Shown here piece after piece: positions 1-9,248 of a DNA stretch of 64,000 nt. The translations under genes and the position numbers were made by a program. Source of the DNA: Oscillatoria acuminata PCC 6304 (GTDB lineage: Bacteria; Cyanobacteriota; Cyanobacteriia; Cyanobacteriales; Laspinemataceae); assembly GCF_000317105.1 (NCBI RefSeq), contig NC_019693.1, forward strand, positions 6,945,227-7,009,226. Reading direction: 5' to 3'. A model generated the notes under the pieces. That model was not told the DNA's origin. It saw only the letters and a list, made by a program, of their open reading frames with translations, and made no database searches. Position 1 is the first letter of the stretch; every line of letters begins with the position of its first letter.

Positions 1-216
1 AATGGCATTGGTCTCGACCCCAAACATGGCGATCGCATCTTTCAAATTTTCCAACGGTTGCATACCCGGGAGGAATATCCCGGGACCGGAATTGGATTAG
101 CTATTTGTAAGCGCATTGTCGAGCGCCATCGCGGTCATATTTGGGTTGAATCTGAACCCGATCATGGGGCAATTTTTTACTTTACTCTGGCTAATTCTAG
201 TCCCCTTGAGGCGTGA
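1..216 (+). CDS. Sensor histidine kinase, C-terminal end (partial)
   Basis: The gene is cut by the left edge; 71 residues are visible. They form the end of a HATPase_c ATP-binding domain: the G1 box (NGIGLDP) at the very start, the F-box segment [10 protein letters not shown], and the G2 box ([16 protein letters not shown]). The '[17 protein letters not shown]' style is typical of cyanobacterial phytochrome-like and PAS/GAF histidine kinases, so an upstream sensor region is likely but not visible. It would phosphorylate a partner response regulator. The two receiver-kinase genes downstream are plausible partners; that link is inference from position only. Confidence 0.9.
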   Translation, partial: NGIGLDPKHGDRIFQIFQRLHTREEYPGTGIGLAICKRIVERHRGHIWVESEPDHGAIFYFTLANSSPLEA

Positions 217-714
217 TTTCTGCTCCGTCACCCTTAACCCACCCTGACTCTTGTTCCAGGATGGCAGCCTCAACCCAAGGGAAAGTCGAATCCGGGGGGC
301 GATCGCTAATCGGATACCGATTAAAAAAGAGCAGCGTCATGGATTTGGGTTGAAACCCCGAGCCTGACGCGATGTCAAGGACTGAAACTGCCGTTGCTAC
401 AAACAGAATCATTCTACTTTTTGGGGTTGTGGCTACAGATTTTTCTAAAAACACTTGAAATTTGACTTTTTAAATGATAAGATTTTTAGCCAACCTGCTT
501 TTAATAACACAGGATTCGGCTCAAACTGATATCAATCCCGATCGCGCTTGACTCCTTCCTGGCTCTGAAATCCGCACTGCCAAACTGCCAACTTAGCCTC
601 TCCCACTCAGGATTCCGAATGGATGGAAAGGCCCTATCTTGCGGATAATTTTCCTCTAGACCCAATCTCCGGTAAGCCCCGCTCAGAGTTTACTCAATCT
701 CATGGAGAACCACT
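217..714. other. Intergenic region, 498 bp, no gene seen
   Basis: No convincing coding frame was found on either strand. The one longer minus-strand frame here has no recognisable motif and biased composition. A Shine-Dalgarno-like GGAGAA lies just before the downstream ATG at 715. No clear hairpin terminator or repeat was seen. Confidence 0.5.
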
Positions 715-1896
715 ATGAATCCAGAATTGATAAATATCCTATTAGTCGAGGATAATATCGCGGATGCCGAACTGTTCCAGGACATTTTAGACATAAGTCC
801 GGAGAGTCAGGCTTGGAACGTAACTCATGTGATGCGATTAGCAGAGGCCCTTGTTCAACTCGATCGCGATCCCATCCAAGTCATTCTGTTAGACCTCTCA
901 CTTCCGGATAGTCAAGGGCTCCAAACCCTCGTGACCCTGCGGGAAAAAGCCCCGACTCTCCCCATTGTGGTCCTAACCGGGTTGAATGATCAACAGATGG
1001 GGATTACAGCAGTCCGCGAAGGTGCTCAAGATTACCTGGTGAAAGGGTTAGTCAGTGGAGGGATGATCACCCGCTCAATGTTATACGCGATCGAGCGCAA
1101 AAAAAATGAAATTGCGATGCAGTCCTGCTTAGAACAAGAACGGGAACTCCGAGAAATCAAATCTCGATTTATCTCAATGCTCTCTCATGAATTACGCAAT
1201 CCCCTCACTACTATTCTGGCATCGGCAGACTTGATGGAAAAATGGGCGGAGGAATTGAGTGAGCAGAAAAAACGGGAGATGAATCGGAAAATCAAGGAGT
1301 CTGCCACACGCATGAATAAAATCCTTGATGATCTGATGGTACTCTGGCATCATGAATCCCTTGCACCCACGCCATTGAACCCCAGTTGGTTTGATTTGCC
1401 GGAATTTTGCCAAAAGTTGGTGGCTGAGTTTCAAATCCAACTGGATAATCAAGGCTCCCAACGGGCTAATTCTCTTGAGTTAATATGGGTGAGTCAGATC
1501 CAGTCCTATCCGGTGTACTTAGACCTCAATCTGCTGGAACAAATTTTGTCCAATCTGCTCTCAAATGCAATTAAGTATTCTCCCCGTGGTGGCCCGGTGA
1601 AATTTGAGCTAACTGTGGACTCCAATCAGGTAATTTTTCGGATTCAGGATTCCGGAATCGGGATTCCTCCATCCGAGCGCGATCGCTTATTCACCTCGTT
1701 TTATCGCGCCAGCAATACCCAGGGAATCTCCGGAACCGGCCTGGGTTTATCCATTGTCAAAAAGGCGGTAGATTTGCAAGGGGGGACGATTCACGTTACC
1801 AGTGATGTAGCAATGGGGTCTACATTTACGGTGACCTTACCCTTAAGGGTTAGCCCCGTTTTAATGGACCCCTCGAACTGTTCAAACCCTGTTTAA
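715..1896 (+). CDS. Hybrid receiver-histidine kinase
   Basis: The protein has 393 residues. Residues about 7-125 form a response-regulator receiver: acidic pocket in LLVEDNIADAEL, phospho-acceptor Asp60 in ILLDLSLPDSQGL, and the conserved Lys in YLVKG. A HisKA domain follows with the H-box SHELRNPL (His about 158), then HATPase_c with an N-box (NLLSNAIKYSP), G1 (DSGIGIPP) and G2 ([12 protein letters not shown]). A receiver at the N-terminus means the kinase is probably switched by an upstream phosphodonor, perhaps the kinase ending at 216. It has no membrane segment, so it should be cytoplasmic. Start supported by GGAGAA six bases upstream. The receiver closely resembles that of the next gene, suggesting duplication. 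Confidence 0.92.
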   Translation: MNPELINILLVEDNIADAELFQDILDISPESQAWNVTHVMRLAEALVQLDRDPIQVILLDLSLPDSQGLQTLVTLREKAPTLPIVVLTGLNDQQMGITAVREGAQDYLVKGLVSGGMITRSMLYAIERKKNEIAMQSCLEQERELREIKSRFISMLSHELRNPLTTILASADLMEKWAEELSEQKKREMNRKIKESATRMNKILDDLMVLWHHESLAPTPLNPSWFDLPEFCQKLVAEFQIQLDNQGSQRANSLELIWVSQIQSYPVYLDLNLLEQILSNLLSNAIKYSPRGGPVKFELTVDSNQVIFRIQDSGIGIPPSERDRLFTSFYRASNTQGISGTGLGLSIVKKAVDLQGGTIHVTSDVAMGSTFTVTLPLRVSPVLMDPSNCSNPV

Positions 1897-2065
1897 TTCA
1901 ACTCAGCCTGGGCGGGCCTCGGGGTGAGGCATCGCTGCCCATTTTAAGAGGTTGAATGAAGCAAATATGAGAATAATTTCCTGCAAATGTCATCAAGAAT
2001 TAAGGTAAAATCAGGAAAGAATTTAGTTCCCCTTATAATCATTTTTGTTGGATGAAGCATAAAAT

Positions 2066-3778
2066 ATGAAAATTTTATTAGTGGAGGACAATCTGGCCGA
2101 TGCGGAACTTATACAGGAAATATTATCAGAGTTTAGTGAGGAAGAGTTTACGTTTGCTCACGTTTGGCGGGTCAGGGAAGCCGTAAAACTGTTGGCGGAA
2201 ACTGAGTTTGATGTGGTTTTATTAGATTTATCTTTGCCGGATTCCTGGGGATTAGAAACGCTGATGGAAGTGCAAACCCAAGCCCCCACGATCCCGGTGG
2301 TGGTGTTGACGGGTTCTCAGGACGAAGAACAGGCAGTCGAGGCGGTTCGCAAAGGTGCACAGGATTATCTCCTCAAGGGACAACTGGTGGGCGCACTGTT
2401 AGTCCGGGCGATCCATTATGCGATCGAGCGTAATCGCACCTTAGAAGCGTTGCGGCGCAGTGAGGAGCGATTTCAAACCTTGGCAGCAGAACTGGATTTG
2501 CAAGTCCAAGAACGCACCAGGCAGTTACAACGCGCTTTAGAAAAAGAAGCGATGCTGAATCGGATTACCGAGAAACTACGGGATAGTTTGGACGAACGGC
2601 AAATTTTGCAGACGGCAGTCCGAGAGTTGGCGGTTGCTTTAGAGTCGGATTATTGTAATGCTACTCTCTACCTCACGTCACCCCAGACCAAAAGGATGTG
2701 CTATGAATATGCTCACGACAGACTGTCGGATTTAGGGGAGGCGATTAGGCAGGTTCCGGAGATTTATGGACCGTTGGATCAAGATTGTATGCAGTTTTGT
2801 CCCGTCTTCCTCCATGAGTTTCCCGAGGGAATGACCATTCTGGTGACTCCTATTTTCGGCGAAAGTGGGGCGATCGGGAACTTATGTTTATGCAAACCTG
2901 CTCAGGAACAATTCAGTTTCACAGAAATCGGCCTGGTTGAGCAAGTGGCTTCCCAATGCGCGATCGCCGTCCGTCAAGCGCGATTGTATCAAGCATCCCT
3001 CGCCCAAGTCCAAGAATTAGAGCGGCTGAATCGCTTGAAAGATGATTTTCTCAGTACCGTTAGCCATGAATTACGCACCCCGATCGCCAATATCAAAATG
3101 GCGGTGCAAATTTTGGAAATGGTGGAACAAAAACGGCAACAGGAGTCCTCTGCGGTGACAACCCCATCGGAGGGGAGAGAGAGTAAACCGCCTCATAGCC
3201 TGGATCATGCTGAGGGGTATATTAAGATTTTGCGGGAAGAGTGCGATCGGGAAATTCGCCTGATTGATAGTATTCTGGAGTTACAACGCCTGGAAGCGGG
3301 GATCGAACCCGTCTCTTTCACCCCGGTTTTGATCCAACAGTGGGTGGGAAATGTGATCGCGCCTTTTATCCAAAAAGTGAAAAGCACTCAACAAATCTTG
3401 GATCTGGATATCGACCCCGCACTTCCCCCGATTTTGTGTGATTCAGATATCTTGCAAAGAATTCTCACCGAATTGCTAGAAAATGCCTGCAAATATACCC
3501 CCGCACAAGGCCGGATTACTATTACGGCGCGGTGCGATCGCTCCCGGTTACATCTGAAAGTTAGCAATTTCGGCCTAGAAATCCCGGCCACGGAATTAAC
3601 TCACGTCTTTGATAAATTTTACCGCGTTCCCAGTTCCGACCCTTGGAAACATGGGGGGACGGGATTGGGATTAGCCCTGGTTCGTAAACAAACCGAATAT
3701 ATCGGGGGTCAAATTAAAGTGACCAGCGCATTGGGGGAAACCTGCTTTACTGTAGAATTGCCCCTCTCCCCCATATAG
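2066..3778 (+). CDS. Hybrid receiver-GAF-histidine kinase
   Basis: The protein has 570 residues. The N-terminal receiver (LLVEDNLADAEL; acceptor Asp54 in VVLLDLSLPDSWGL; Lys in YLLKG) is followed by a short coiled coil (about 130-170), a GAF domain (about 180-315), a HisKA domain with H-box SHELRTPI, and HATPase_c with N-box LLENACKYTP and G2 GTGLGLALVRKQ. The G1 box is degenerate (VSNFGLEIP instead of D-x-G-x-G), so ATP binding may be altered. It is a soluble, phosphorelay-controlled kinase whose GAF domain could bind a ligand or chromophore; no obvious chromophore-binding Cys motif was seen. It lies 169 bp downstream of its paralogue and may share its signal input. Confidence 0.9.
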   Translation: MKILLVEDNLADAELIQEILSEFSEEEFTFAHVWRVREAVKLLAETEFDVVLLDLSLPDSWGLETLMEVQTQAPTIPVVVLTGSQDEEQAVEAVRKGAQDYLLKGQLVGALLVRAIHYAIERNRTLEALRRSEERFQTLAAELDLQVQERTRQLQRALEKEAMLNRITEKLRDSLDERQILQTAVRELAVALESDYCNATLYLTSPQTKRMCYEYAHDRLSDLGEAIRQVPEIYGPLDQDCMQFCPVFLHEFPEGMTILVTPIFGESGAIGNLCLCKPAQEQFSFTEIGLVEQVASQCAIAVRQARLYQASLAQVQELERLNRLKDDFLSTVSHELRTPIANIKMAVQILEMVEQKRQQESSAVTTPSEGRESKPPHSLDHAEGYIKILREECDREIRLIDSILELQRLEAGIEPVSFTPVLIQQWVGNVIAPFIQKVKSTQQILDLDIDPALPPILCDSDILQRILTELLENACKYTPAQGRITITARCDRSRLHLKVSNFGLEIPATELTHVFDKFYRVPSSDPWKHGGTGLGLALVRKQTEYIGGQIKVTSALGETCFTVELPLSPI

Positions 3779-3969
3779 TCACTCACCGAACTTTGTGAGC
3801 GGGTAAACACCGGGTCCGGAATCCCCCCGGGCATCATCCCAGGTTTATCCCTTCACTCTCCTGTGAATTTCTCCAGTTCGGGTCTGGATTTGACTGCTCA
3901 AACCCAAACCTGACCCTGTAGAATGGGAATAGGTTATCACGAATTGTTAAGGGCCTCCCTTGGATTATA

Positions 3970-5604
3970 ATGCTGAATCATCCTGACTCCCCCCAAGTTT
4001 ACGATGCTGTCCTGGGCGGGCAAACTCAGCCCCGAGCCTTGATTGCCCAATTGGATTTAATGATTCGGGCGCGTTATCCCATTCTTTACCTAGTGGGTGT
4101 AGAAGAAGAACCTGTGGAGGAAGTATTGCACAAAGTGGCTCAATTGTCAATGCCCCCTCGGAAACTTTTGTTCTGGGATATCGTGCGAGGGTGGGGAGAT
4201 AATGGATCAGCAAAAGGATCAGCAATGGCCGCCCTCGATCGCATCGCCAAAGCACCCCCGGAAGATTCCCTCTTTGTCTTACGCGACTTGCACCCAGTCC
4301 TCAAAAACTCCACCTCGGACAAAACGATGCCGGTGATTCGGGAGTTGCGAAATCTCACCCGGGAGTTGCAGCGATCGCGAAAAACCCTCATTTTAACCGC
4401 CTATACCCTCGCCATTCCCCCAGAATTAAGTGAGGAAATCACCGTCATCGATTTTCCCCTTCCCGATGCCGCCCATATTAATGCCTTAATTACAAAATCC
4501 GTTAGCCCAGAACAACTTAAAATCACAGGATTAGCCCGAGAACAATTAATCAAAGCCTGCCAGGGATTAAGTCGCACCCGCATTCAGCGCGTTCTGGCTA
4601 GAGCATTAGCAGACAAACAACAAGTCAACGAAACCGACATTGAAAGCGTCCTGGATGAGAAAAAACAAGCCATTCGCCAAACGGGAATTTTAGAGTTTTT
4701 ACCCGCCCGAGAATCGCTGAAAAATGTGGGAGGATTAGATAACCTCAAAACCTGGGTGAGAATGCGAAATGACGTCTTTAGCGAAGAAGCCCGCCGCTAT
4801 GGAATTCCTAACCCGAAAGGCGTGTTACTCGTCGGCATTCAAGGGACAGGAAAATCCCTCTCTGCCAAAACCATTGCTCATGAGTGGCGCTTACCCTTAT
4901 TGCGCTTAGATACTGGGAGATTATTTGGGGGAATTGTCGGAGAAAGCGAGAGTCGGTTGCGCCAAATGATTCAACTGGCGGAAGCGATGTCTCCTTGTGT
5001 GTTATGGATTGATGAAATTGATAAAGCCTTTGGCAATATTTCCGGAGGAACCGATGGGGATTCCGGGACCAGTCGTCGGGTATTTGGGACATTAATTACC
5101 TGGATGCAGGAAAAAACTGCTCCAGTTTTTATTGTGGCAACGGCTAATAATGTCCGGATTTTACCCGCAGAATTGTTAAGAAAAGGACGATTTGATGAGA
5201 TATTCTTTTTGAATTTGCCTACAGAAACCGAACGTCGGGAAATTTTTAAAGTTCACCTGATGCGACTGCGCCCCAGTCGGTTGCGGGAGTTTGATTTAGG
5301 ATTACTCGCCCGTCAAACGAACAACTTTAGTGGGGCGGAAATTGAACAAGTGATCATTGATGGAATGCACCGAGCATTTGGAGGAAAAACGACGGAAAAA
5401 CGCCGAGATTTTACCACGGAGGATATTTTGCGTGCCAGTGAAGAAACGGTCCCCTTAGCAGCGATCGCCCGCTATCAAATCGAAGAACTAAAACATTGGG
5501 CAGCAGAAGCCGGTGCCCGAACCGCTTCCAATGATACCGAATTAACCGAGGAATTAAAACAGTGGTCCATCCAAAAAGGCATGGATTCACTGGACTCCGA
5601 TTAG
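3970..5604 (+). CDS. ycf46: AAA+ ATPase, Ycf46 family
   Basis: The protein has 544 residues. The N-terminal 230 residues are the degenerate ATPase-like region typical of Ycf46; a canonical AAA+ module follows, with Walker A GIQGTGKS (about 289-296), Walker B VLWIDEIDKAF (about 342-352), and a sensor/arginine-finger segment RKGRFDEIFFL. Ycf46 is conserved in cyanobacteria and algal plastids and has been linked to inorganic carbon use; its client is unknown. It is 47 bp upstream of a ycf35-type gene in the same direction, so they are probably one operon. A conserved C-terminal lid ends in a charged tail. Family assignment is strong; function in this genome is inference. Confidence 0.9.
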   Translation: MLNHPDSPQVYDAVLGGQTQPRALIAQLDLMIRARYPILYLVGVEEEPVEEVLHKVAQLSMPPRKLLFWDIVRGWGDNGSAKGSAMAALDRIAKAPPEDSLFVLRDLHPVLKNSTSDKTMPVIRELRNLTRELQRSRKTLILTAYTLAIPPELSEEITVIDFPLPDAAHINALITKSVSPEQLKITGLAREQLIKACQGLSRTRIQRVLARALADKQQVNETDIESVLDEKKQAIRQTGILEFLPARESLKNVGGLDNLKTWVRMRNDVFSEEARRYGIPNPKGVLLVGIQGTGKSLSAKTIAHEWRLPLLRLDTGRLFGGIVGESESRLRQMIQLAEAMSPCVLWIDEIDKAFGNISGGTDGDSGTSRRVFGTLITWMQEKTAPVFIVATANNVRILPAELLRKGRFDEIFFLNLPTETERREIFKVHLMRLRPSRLREFDLGLLARQTNNFSGAEIEQVIIDGMHRAFGGKTTEKRRDFTTEDILRASEETVPLAAIARYQIEELKHWAAEAGARTASNDTELTEELKQWSIQKGMDSLDSD

Positions 5605-5651
5605 ACCTTGTAAATAGTCCCAATTACTTAATTGATTTAGGAATAACTATC

Positions 5652-6026
5652 ATGTCTCATTTTACCACAATTCAAGTCCAAATTAAAAACGGCCAAACCC
5701 TCTATCGTTGCTTGCGAGAGTTGGGGTATCACGTTGAGGAAAATACCACAGTCCGAGGGTATAAAAATCAAACTACTCAGGCGGATTATGTGGTTCGACA
5801 AAAAAATGGATATGATTTAGGATTTCGTCGGACTGGAGAGACTTATGAGTTAGTGGCAGATTTTTGGGGGGCGCGAATTAATCCGGAGCAATTTGTTGAG
5901 AAAGTGACTCAAAAATATGCTTATAAAACCTTGATGGTATCTGTAGAAAAACAGGGATTTCAGGTAGAAAAAGAGGAACAATTAGAGGATGGCACCTTGC
6001 GGGTTGTGGTGGGTAAATGGATGTAG
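5652..6026 (+). CDS. ycf35: DUF1257 / Ycf35 family protein, copy 1
   Basis: The protein has 124 residues starting MSHFTTIQ, the conserved beginning of Ycf35/DUF1257 proteins. I chose the ATG at 5652 because of the upstream AGGA nine bases away and the family N-terminus; a longer frame starting 30 codons earlier would overlap ycf46. The C-terminal half has the family pattern QKYAYKTLM...GFQVEKEE..EDGTLRVVVGKW. The biochemical role is unknown. Members often lie near Ycf46-type AAA+ ATPases and DUF2997 proteins, as they do here. A second paralogue lies 253 bp downstream. Confidence 0.88.
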   Translation: MSHFTTIQVQIKNGQTLYRCLRELGYHVEENTTVRGYKNQTTQADYVVRQKNGYDLGFRRTGETYELVADFWGARINPEQFVEKVTQKYAYKTLMVSVEKQGFQVEKEEQLEDGTLRVVVGKWM

Positions 6027-6279
6027 AGTAACAACCCAACCGACTGTAGGTTAAAACCCTGTAGGGGCGCTTCTCGAAGCGCCCCTACCGTCGGGGGTTA
6101 AAACGTTGGCGGACTAATAGCTAAAGTCGGTTAAAACCGACTAAAAACATCACGGAATAACCCTGTAGGGGCGCTTCGAGAAGCGCCCGACCAACAGAGT
6201 TTTTCACCCCGACCCGGTATTGCTACCCGCCGGTTGTTGATAAAAATGACCCACCCAAGCGCGAAACAGGAGTTAAAAA
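6027..6279. repeat. Two REP-like hairpins between ycf35 paralogues
   Basis: Two palindromes of the same family lie here: GTAGGGGCGCTTC with GAAGCGCCCCTAC at 6061-6088, and a second copy near 6164-6190 with one degenerate end. Between them is a short dyad AGTCGGTT-AAAACCGACT near 6123-6144. The GTAGGGGCG core recurs in other intergenic repeats of the window, for example at 9600, 33280, 35270, 44640 and 60590. The hairpins could act as transcript stabilisers or weak terminators between the two genes. Confidence 0.8.
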
Positions 6280-6687
6280 ATGTCCCATTTCACAAGTATT
6301 CAGACGGAAATTCGTCAGATAGAGTATTTGACAAAAGCATTAGCGGATATGGGGTTTGAGTCGGTGGAATTGCATGAATTTCCGGTGCCACTGTATGGAT
6401 TTGAGGGAGATATCCGCCCGGAGTCGGCTGAGGTGATTGTGCGGCGGAAGTTTATCAGTTCTCGGAGTAATGACCTGGGATTTAAACGACAATTTGATGG
6501 AACATTTATGGCAGTGATTTCGGATTATGATTCTCGTCAATTTTCTCGGGACTGGATTCAAAAGTTAACTCAGCGGTATGCCTATCATGCGCTGATAGGA
6601 ACTGCGCCTCAACAAGGGTTTACAGTTGAGGAGGAAGAGGTTTTAGAAGATGGGACAATTCGGGTGATTATTGGGCAGTGGGTATAG
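6280..6687 (+). CDS. DUF1257 / Ycf35 family protein, copy 2
   Basis: The protein has 135 residues and starts MSHFTSIQTEI. It is a clear paralogue of the upstream Ycf35-like protein: same N-terminus, same RKFISS..NDLGFKR core, and same ending (RYAYHALIG...GFTVEEEEVLEDGTIRVIIGQW). It is slightly longer in the N-terminal third (insertion around residues 25-45). A good Shine-Dalgarno (AGGAG, eight bases upstream) supports the start. It converges with the Hsp70-like gene, with 60 bp between stops. Function is unknown; a partnership with the AAA+ protein and DUF2997 protein of this cluster is inferred from context. Confidence 0.87.
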   Translation: MSHFTSIQTEIRQIEYLTKALADMGFESVELHEFPVPLYGFEGDIRPESAEVIVRRKFISSRSNDLGFKRQFDGTFMAVISDYDSRQFSRDWIQKLTQRYAYHALIGTAPQQGFTVEEEEVLEDGTIRVIIGQWV

Positions 6688-6747
6688 GGGATGGGGAACG
6701 ACTTCAGTCATTATTAGGAACCTCGGAAAGATAACGACTGAAGTGGT

Positions 6748-8325
6748 TTATTTTAGTTTAGCGATCGCCTCTTGATCGACTAAGGTTTCTCCGGTGACTA
6801 AATCGCGGACGGTTGCCAGTAAAACGCGCCCTGAGTTGACTTCAAATCGGACAGAAATGCGATCAATACCGATTTGTCCCGGAGGATTGAGATGGGCGAC
6901 ACAGACCCGATCGCGATCGAGATCTAGGGACCGATATTCTTCCCGTTTGTGCAATGCACCTCCGATCATCCGTCCCGATTCATCAAACATCACTTCGGCG
7001 TGAGAAATTTCGGCGACTTCCCCGATATCTAGGCGGATTTCTTGTTGTCCCTCGATCGCCGCTTGCAACATCAACGGTTCCGATCGCTGGCAGGGATAGG
7101 TTACCCCTTTTTCAAACAAAGGAAAATAGGAGTAGGTTTTACAATGGGGGTCCCATAGACGAATGGCGTAACTGTGGCGCAAATAATCTGCGATGATCAC
7201 TGCGTCATTTAAAGCTAACGCACCATGCGCCACTGCTTCAAAGGGTTTATCCATTTTCACCCGCGATCGGCCAAAATAGGAGACAATCAAAGTCTGAACT
7301 GCTGGAATTAAACAACTCCCCCCCACTAACAACACCTGTTCAATTTCTGCCTTACTAATTCCTTTCCCTTGGGCGACTGCCAACACCTCATCCAAGGCCC
7401 CGCGCAACTGTTCTAAGAGTTGATGATAATCTAACAGCGTATCAAAGCGATCGCGACTTAATTCGACTTCGTAGGACATAAAATTTTCATCATCAAACCA
7501 TACCTCTTTCGCCTCCGTTGCCCGAGACAAGCGCATTTTTAATTTTTCAGCAATTTCTAATAACCGTTGCCAGCCAATTTCGCCAATTTGGGACCGGGAT
7601 AACCCCTGGCGTTGCAGATAATCTTCCACAATCCAAGTATCAATATCCACCCCGCCAATATAAGCATCAGATTTCGCTAAAACCTCCGCTTGTAACGCCG
7701 AGTTTCCCGGTTGGGCCCGATTCGTGCGAATTAAGCTCAAATCCAGAGTTCCTCCGCCAAAATCCACCACTAATACCACAGAACCGGGTTTTTTAATGGC
7801 ATAACCCAGGGCCGCTGCGGTGGATTCATCAATAATATTAATCTCAGCAATGTCCAGGCGACTGCCCAATTCTCGAAACCAATCTAAATAGCGCTCAAAT
7901 GCCCCTACAGGAACGGTAAAAATCAGTTTACTGGGTTTGATTCCGTCCCGAGACAGACGATGGCAAATTTCTTTTAAAAAAGATTCACAAATGGTAGATG
8001 CGGAGTAACTCAATCCATCTAATATCCGGGGTGGAGATTGAAAATCCGCCGCCAAATCTCGTTTAAATCCTTGAAAGAATCGTTCCGGTTCAGCCTGTCC
8101 TAGCCGGGTGGCCATCACTTGCTGTCCTACAACAATTTGATTCCCTTTTTTAATAAAAACAACCGTTGGAATAACGGGAATTTCTAAATTTTCCCCAGTC
8201 TGTTTTTTAGCTTTAAAAATTCGGGAAATTTCCCCAAATCTTAGGGTTTCTGGGGCATGATTATCGGGGTTAAGAATACTAATAACGGTGTTACTGGTGC
8301 CAAAATCAATCGCGACTACGGTCAT
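6748..8325 (-). CDS. Hsp70-family ATPase lacking the helical lid
   Basis: The protein has 525 residues. Its nucleotide-binding domain (about 1-375) shows phosphate 1 (AIDFGTSNTVIS), connect/phosphate 2 (VVLVVDFGGGTLDLSL) and the adenosine motif (VLLVGGSCLIP). A beta-rich region resembling a substrate-binding domain follows (PLFEKGVTYP, IRLDIGEVAE). The protein then stops, about 100 residues short of a standard DnaK, so the alpha-helical lid and C-terminal tail are missing. I chose ATG 8325 because MTVVAIDFGTSNT is the usual Hsp70 start; a 10-residue longer frame exists. It lies 134 bp downstream of a GrpE-like gene on the same strand, a plausible exchange factor. Not the housekeeping DnaK; likely a specialised client binder. 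Confidence 0.9.
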   Translation of the reverse strand: MTVVAIDFGTSNTVISILNPDNHAPETLRFGEISRIFKAKKQTGENLEIPVIPTVVFIKKGNQIVVGQQVMATRLGQAEPERFFQGFKRDLAADFQSPPRILDGLSYSASTICESFLKEICHRLSRDGIKPSKLIFTVPVGAFERYLDWFRELGSRLDIAEINIIDESTAAALGYAIKKPGSVVLVVDFGGGTLDLSLIRTNRAQPGNSALQAEVLAKSDAYIGGVDIDTWIVEDYLQRQGLSRSQIGEIGWQRLLEIAEKLKMRLSRATEAKEVWFDDENFMSYEVELSRDRFDTLLDYHQLLEQLRGALDEVLAVAQGKGISKAEIEQVLLVGGSCLIPAVQTLIVSYFGRSRVKMDKPFEAVAHGALALNDAVIIADYLRHSYAIRLWDPHCKTYSYFPLFEKGVTYPCQRSEPLMLQAAIEGQQEIRLDIGEVAEISHAEVMFDESGRMIGGALHKREEYRSLDLDRDRVCVAHLNPPGQIGIDRISVRFEVNSGRVLLATVRDLVTGETLVDQEAIAKLK

Positions 8326-8352
8326 AATTTTTAAAACAAAGAGGCAACGACC

Positions 8353-8421
8353 CACACCCGGCGCAGCGTTCCGCTAGGAAAGGGTGGGGCTATACGGACG
8401 AAGCCTGCCGAAGCAAGGCTA
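8353..8421. repeat. Dispersed repeat with GGCTATACGGACGAAGCC core
   Basis: This short repeat lies between the GrpE-like and Hsp70-like genes. It contains GCAGCGTTCCGCTAGGAAAG and GGGGCTATACGGACGAAGCC. Related copies occur at 33118-33172 and 54669-54747. The end forms an imperfect hairpin (AGCCTGCC...AAGCAAGGCT). Confidence 0.75.
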
Positions 8422-8459
8422 ATAGATAAAAAATGCACTTTTTATCACTGGATTTTGTA

Positions 8460-9239
8460 TTAGGAAGAAGAATTGATCCCACGGGGAAGGGTTCGGCTGA
8501 CTTTCGCTGGGGACAGAATGCGATCGCCTTGACGATAGCCCACAAACCGAATATAAACTGCCTCTCCCGGTTGAATCTCATCAGAGTCTCCTTGATGGAA
8601 TTGCGGGTTGTAGGCAACCGATTCCCAAGGATGACCAATCGGTTCATAGCCCCAATTTTCTAATAAATTATCCAAAGGGGTAAACAAAGCCGTGAGATTT
8701 TTAGCTGGTAAATCCGGTTTAATCCGGGCCATTTCTGCCGCAGTGGGATAGTTTGTCAGCAAGGTTTGCAGTTCCTCAAAGGTAGATTGACAAAAGTTCT
8801 CCAAAAGCTGGGATTTTTGATTTTCCAATTCCTCTCTCAAGCGCTGGCATTGTTGGCGCAATTGGGCTTCTAATTCAGAGTTAGGTTGGCCGACAACCGG
8901 CGTGGTTTCTGAGGGAGTGGGTAACAGGTCCAACTGTTGCTCTAATTCTCCCATTGACCAATTTAAAGCCTGGGCTAGTTGGCGCAGTTCCCCCCAGGGA
9001 ATATGGCTAGTCGCCCCGGACCGAATTTGGCGCAGGCGGAGGGTGGATATCCCGGCGGTTTGCGCTAACTGTTTCCAGTGCATCAGGCCCAATTCCTTCA
9101 TGCGACTGCCCAACAGCGCATCATACTTTAATTGCTGATTTTCTATCTTCCCAGCCTCTAATAAATATAAAATTCCCATGAACAGGACCAAGGTCAGAAC
9201 CCAGCAAAATCCGATTAAATTGGGTTCCTCTATCATCAA
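8460..9239 (-). CDS. Membrane-anchored HTH protein with GrpE-like C-terminus
   Basis: The protein has 259 residues. It has one N-terminal hydrophobic segment (about 8-27), an XRE-like helix-turn-helix (about 43-100; LAQTAGISTLRLRQIRSG), a coiled coil (about 118-150), and a C-terminal domain matching the GrpE head: GYEPIG, a YNPQFH motif like the GrpE F-D-P-x-x-H element, then PGEAVYIRFVGYR and ILSPAKVSRTLP. GrpE drives nucleotide exchange on Hsp70; the Hsp70-like gene directly downstream is the obvious partner. The start has GGAGG about seven bases upstream and lies nine bases after the DUF2997 stop. The GrpE call rests on motif pattern, so moderately sure; an HTH at a membrane could also be a protein-binding module. 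Confidence 0.72.
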   Translation of the reverse strand: MMIEEPNLIGFCWVLTLVLFMGILYLLEAGKIENQQLKYDALLGSRMKELGLMHWKQLAQTAGISTLRLRQIRSGATSHIPWGELRQLAQALNWSMGELEQQLDLLPTPSETTPVVGQPNSELEAQLRQQCQRLREELENQKSQLLENFCQSTFEELQTLLTNYPTAAEMARIKPDLPAKNLTALFTPLDNLLENWGYEPIGHPWESVAYNPQFHQGDSDEIQPGEAVYIRFVGYRQGDRILSPAKVSRTLPRGINSSS

Positions 9240-9248
9240 CCCTCCTCC

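Noticed and set aside
197-454. Minus-strand 85-codon frame
   Set aside because: Overlaps the end of the kinase, has odd composition and no recognisable features.
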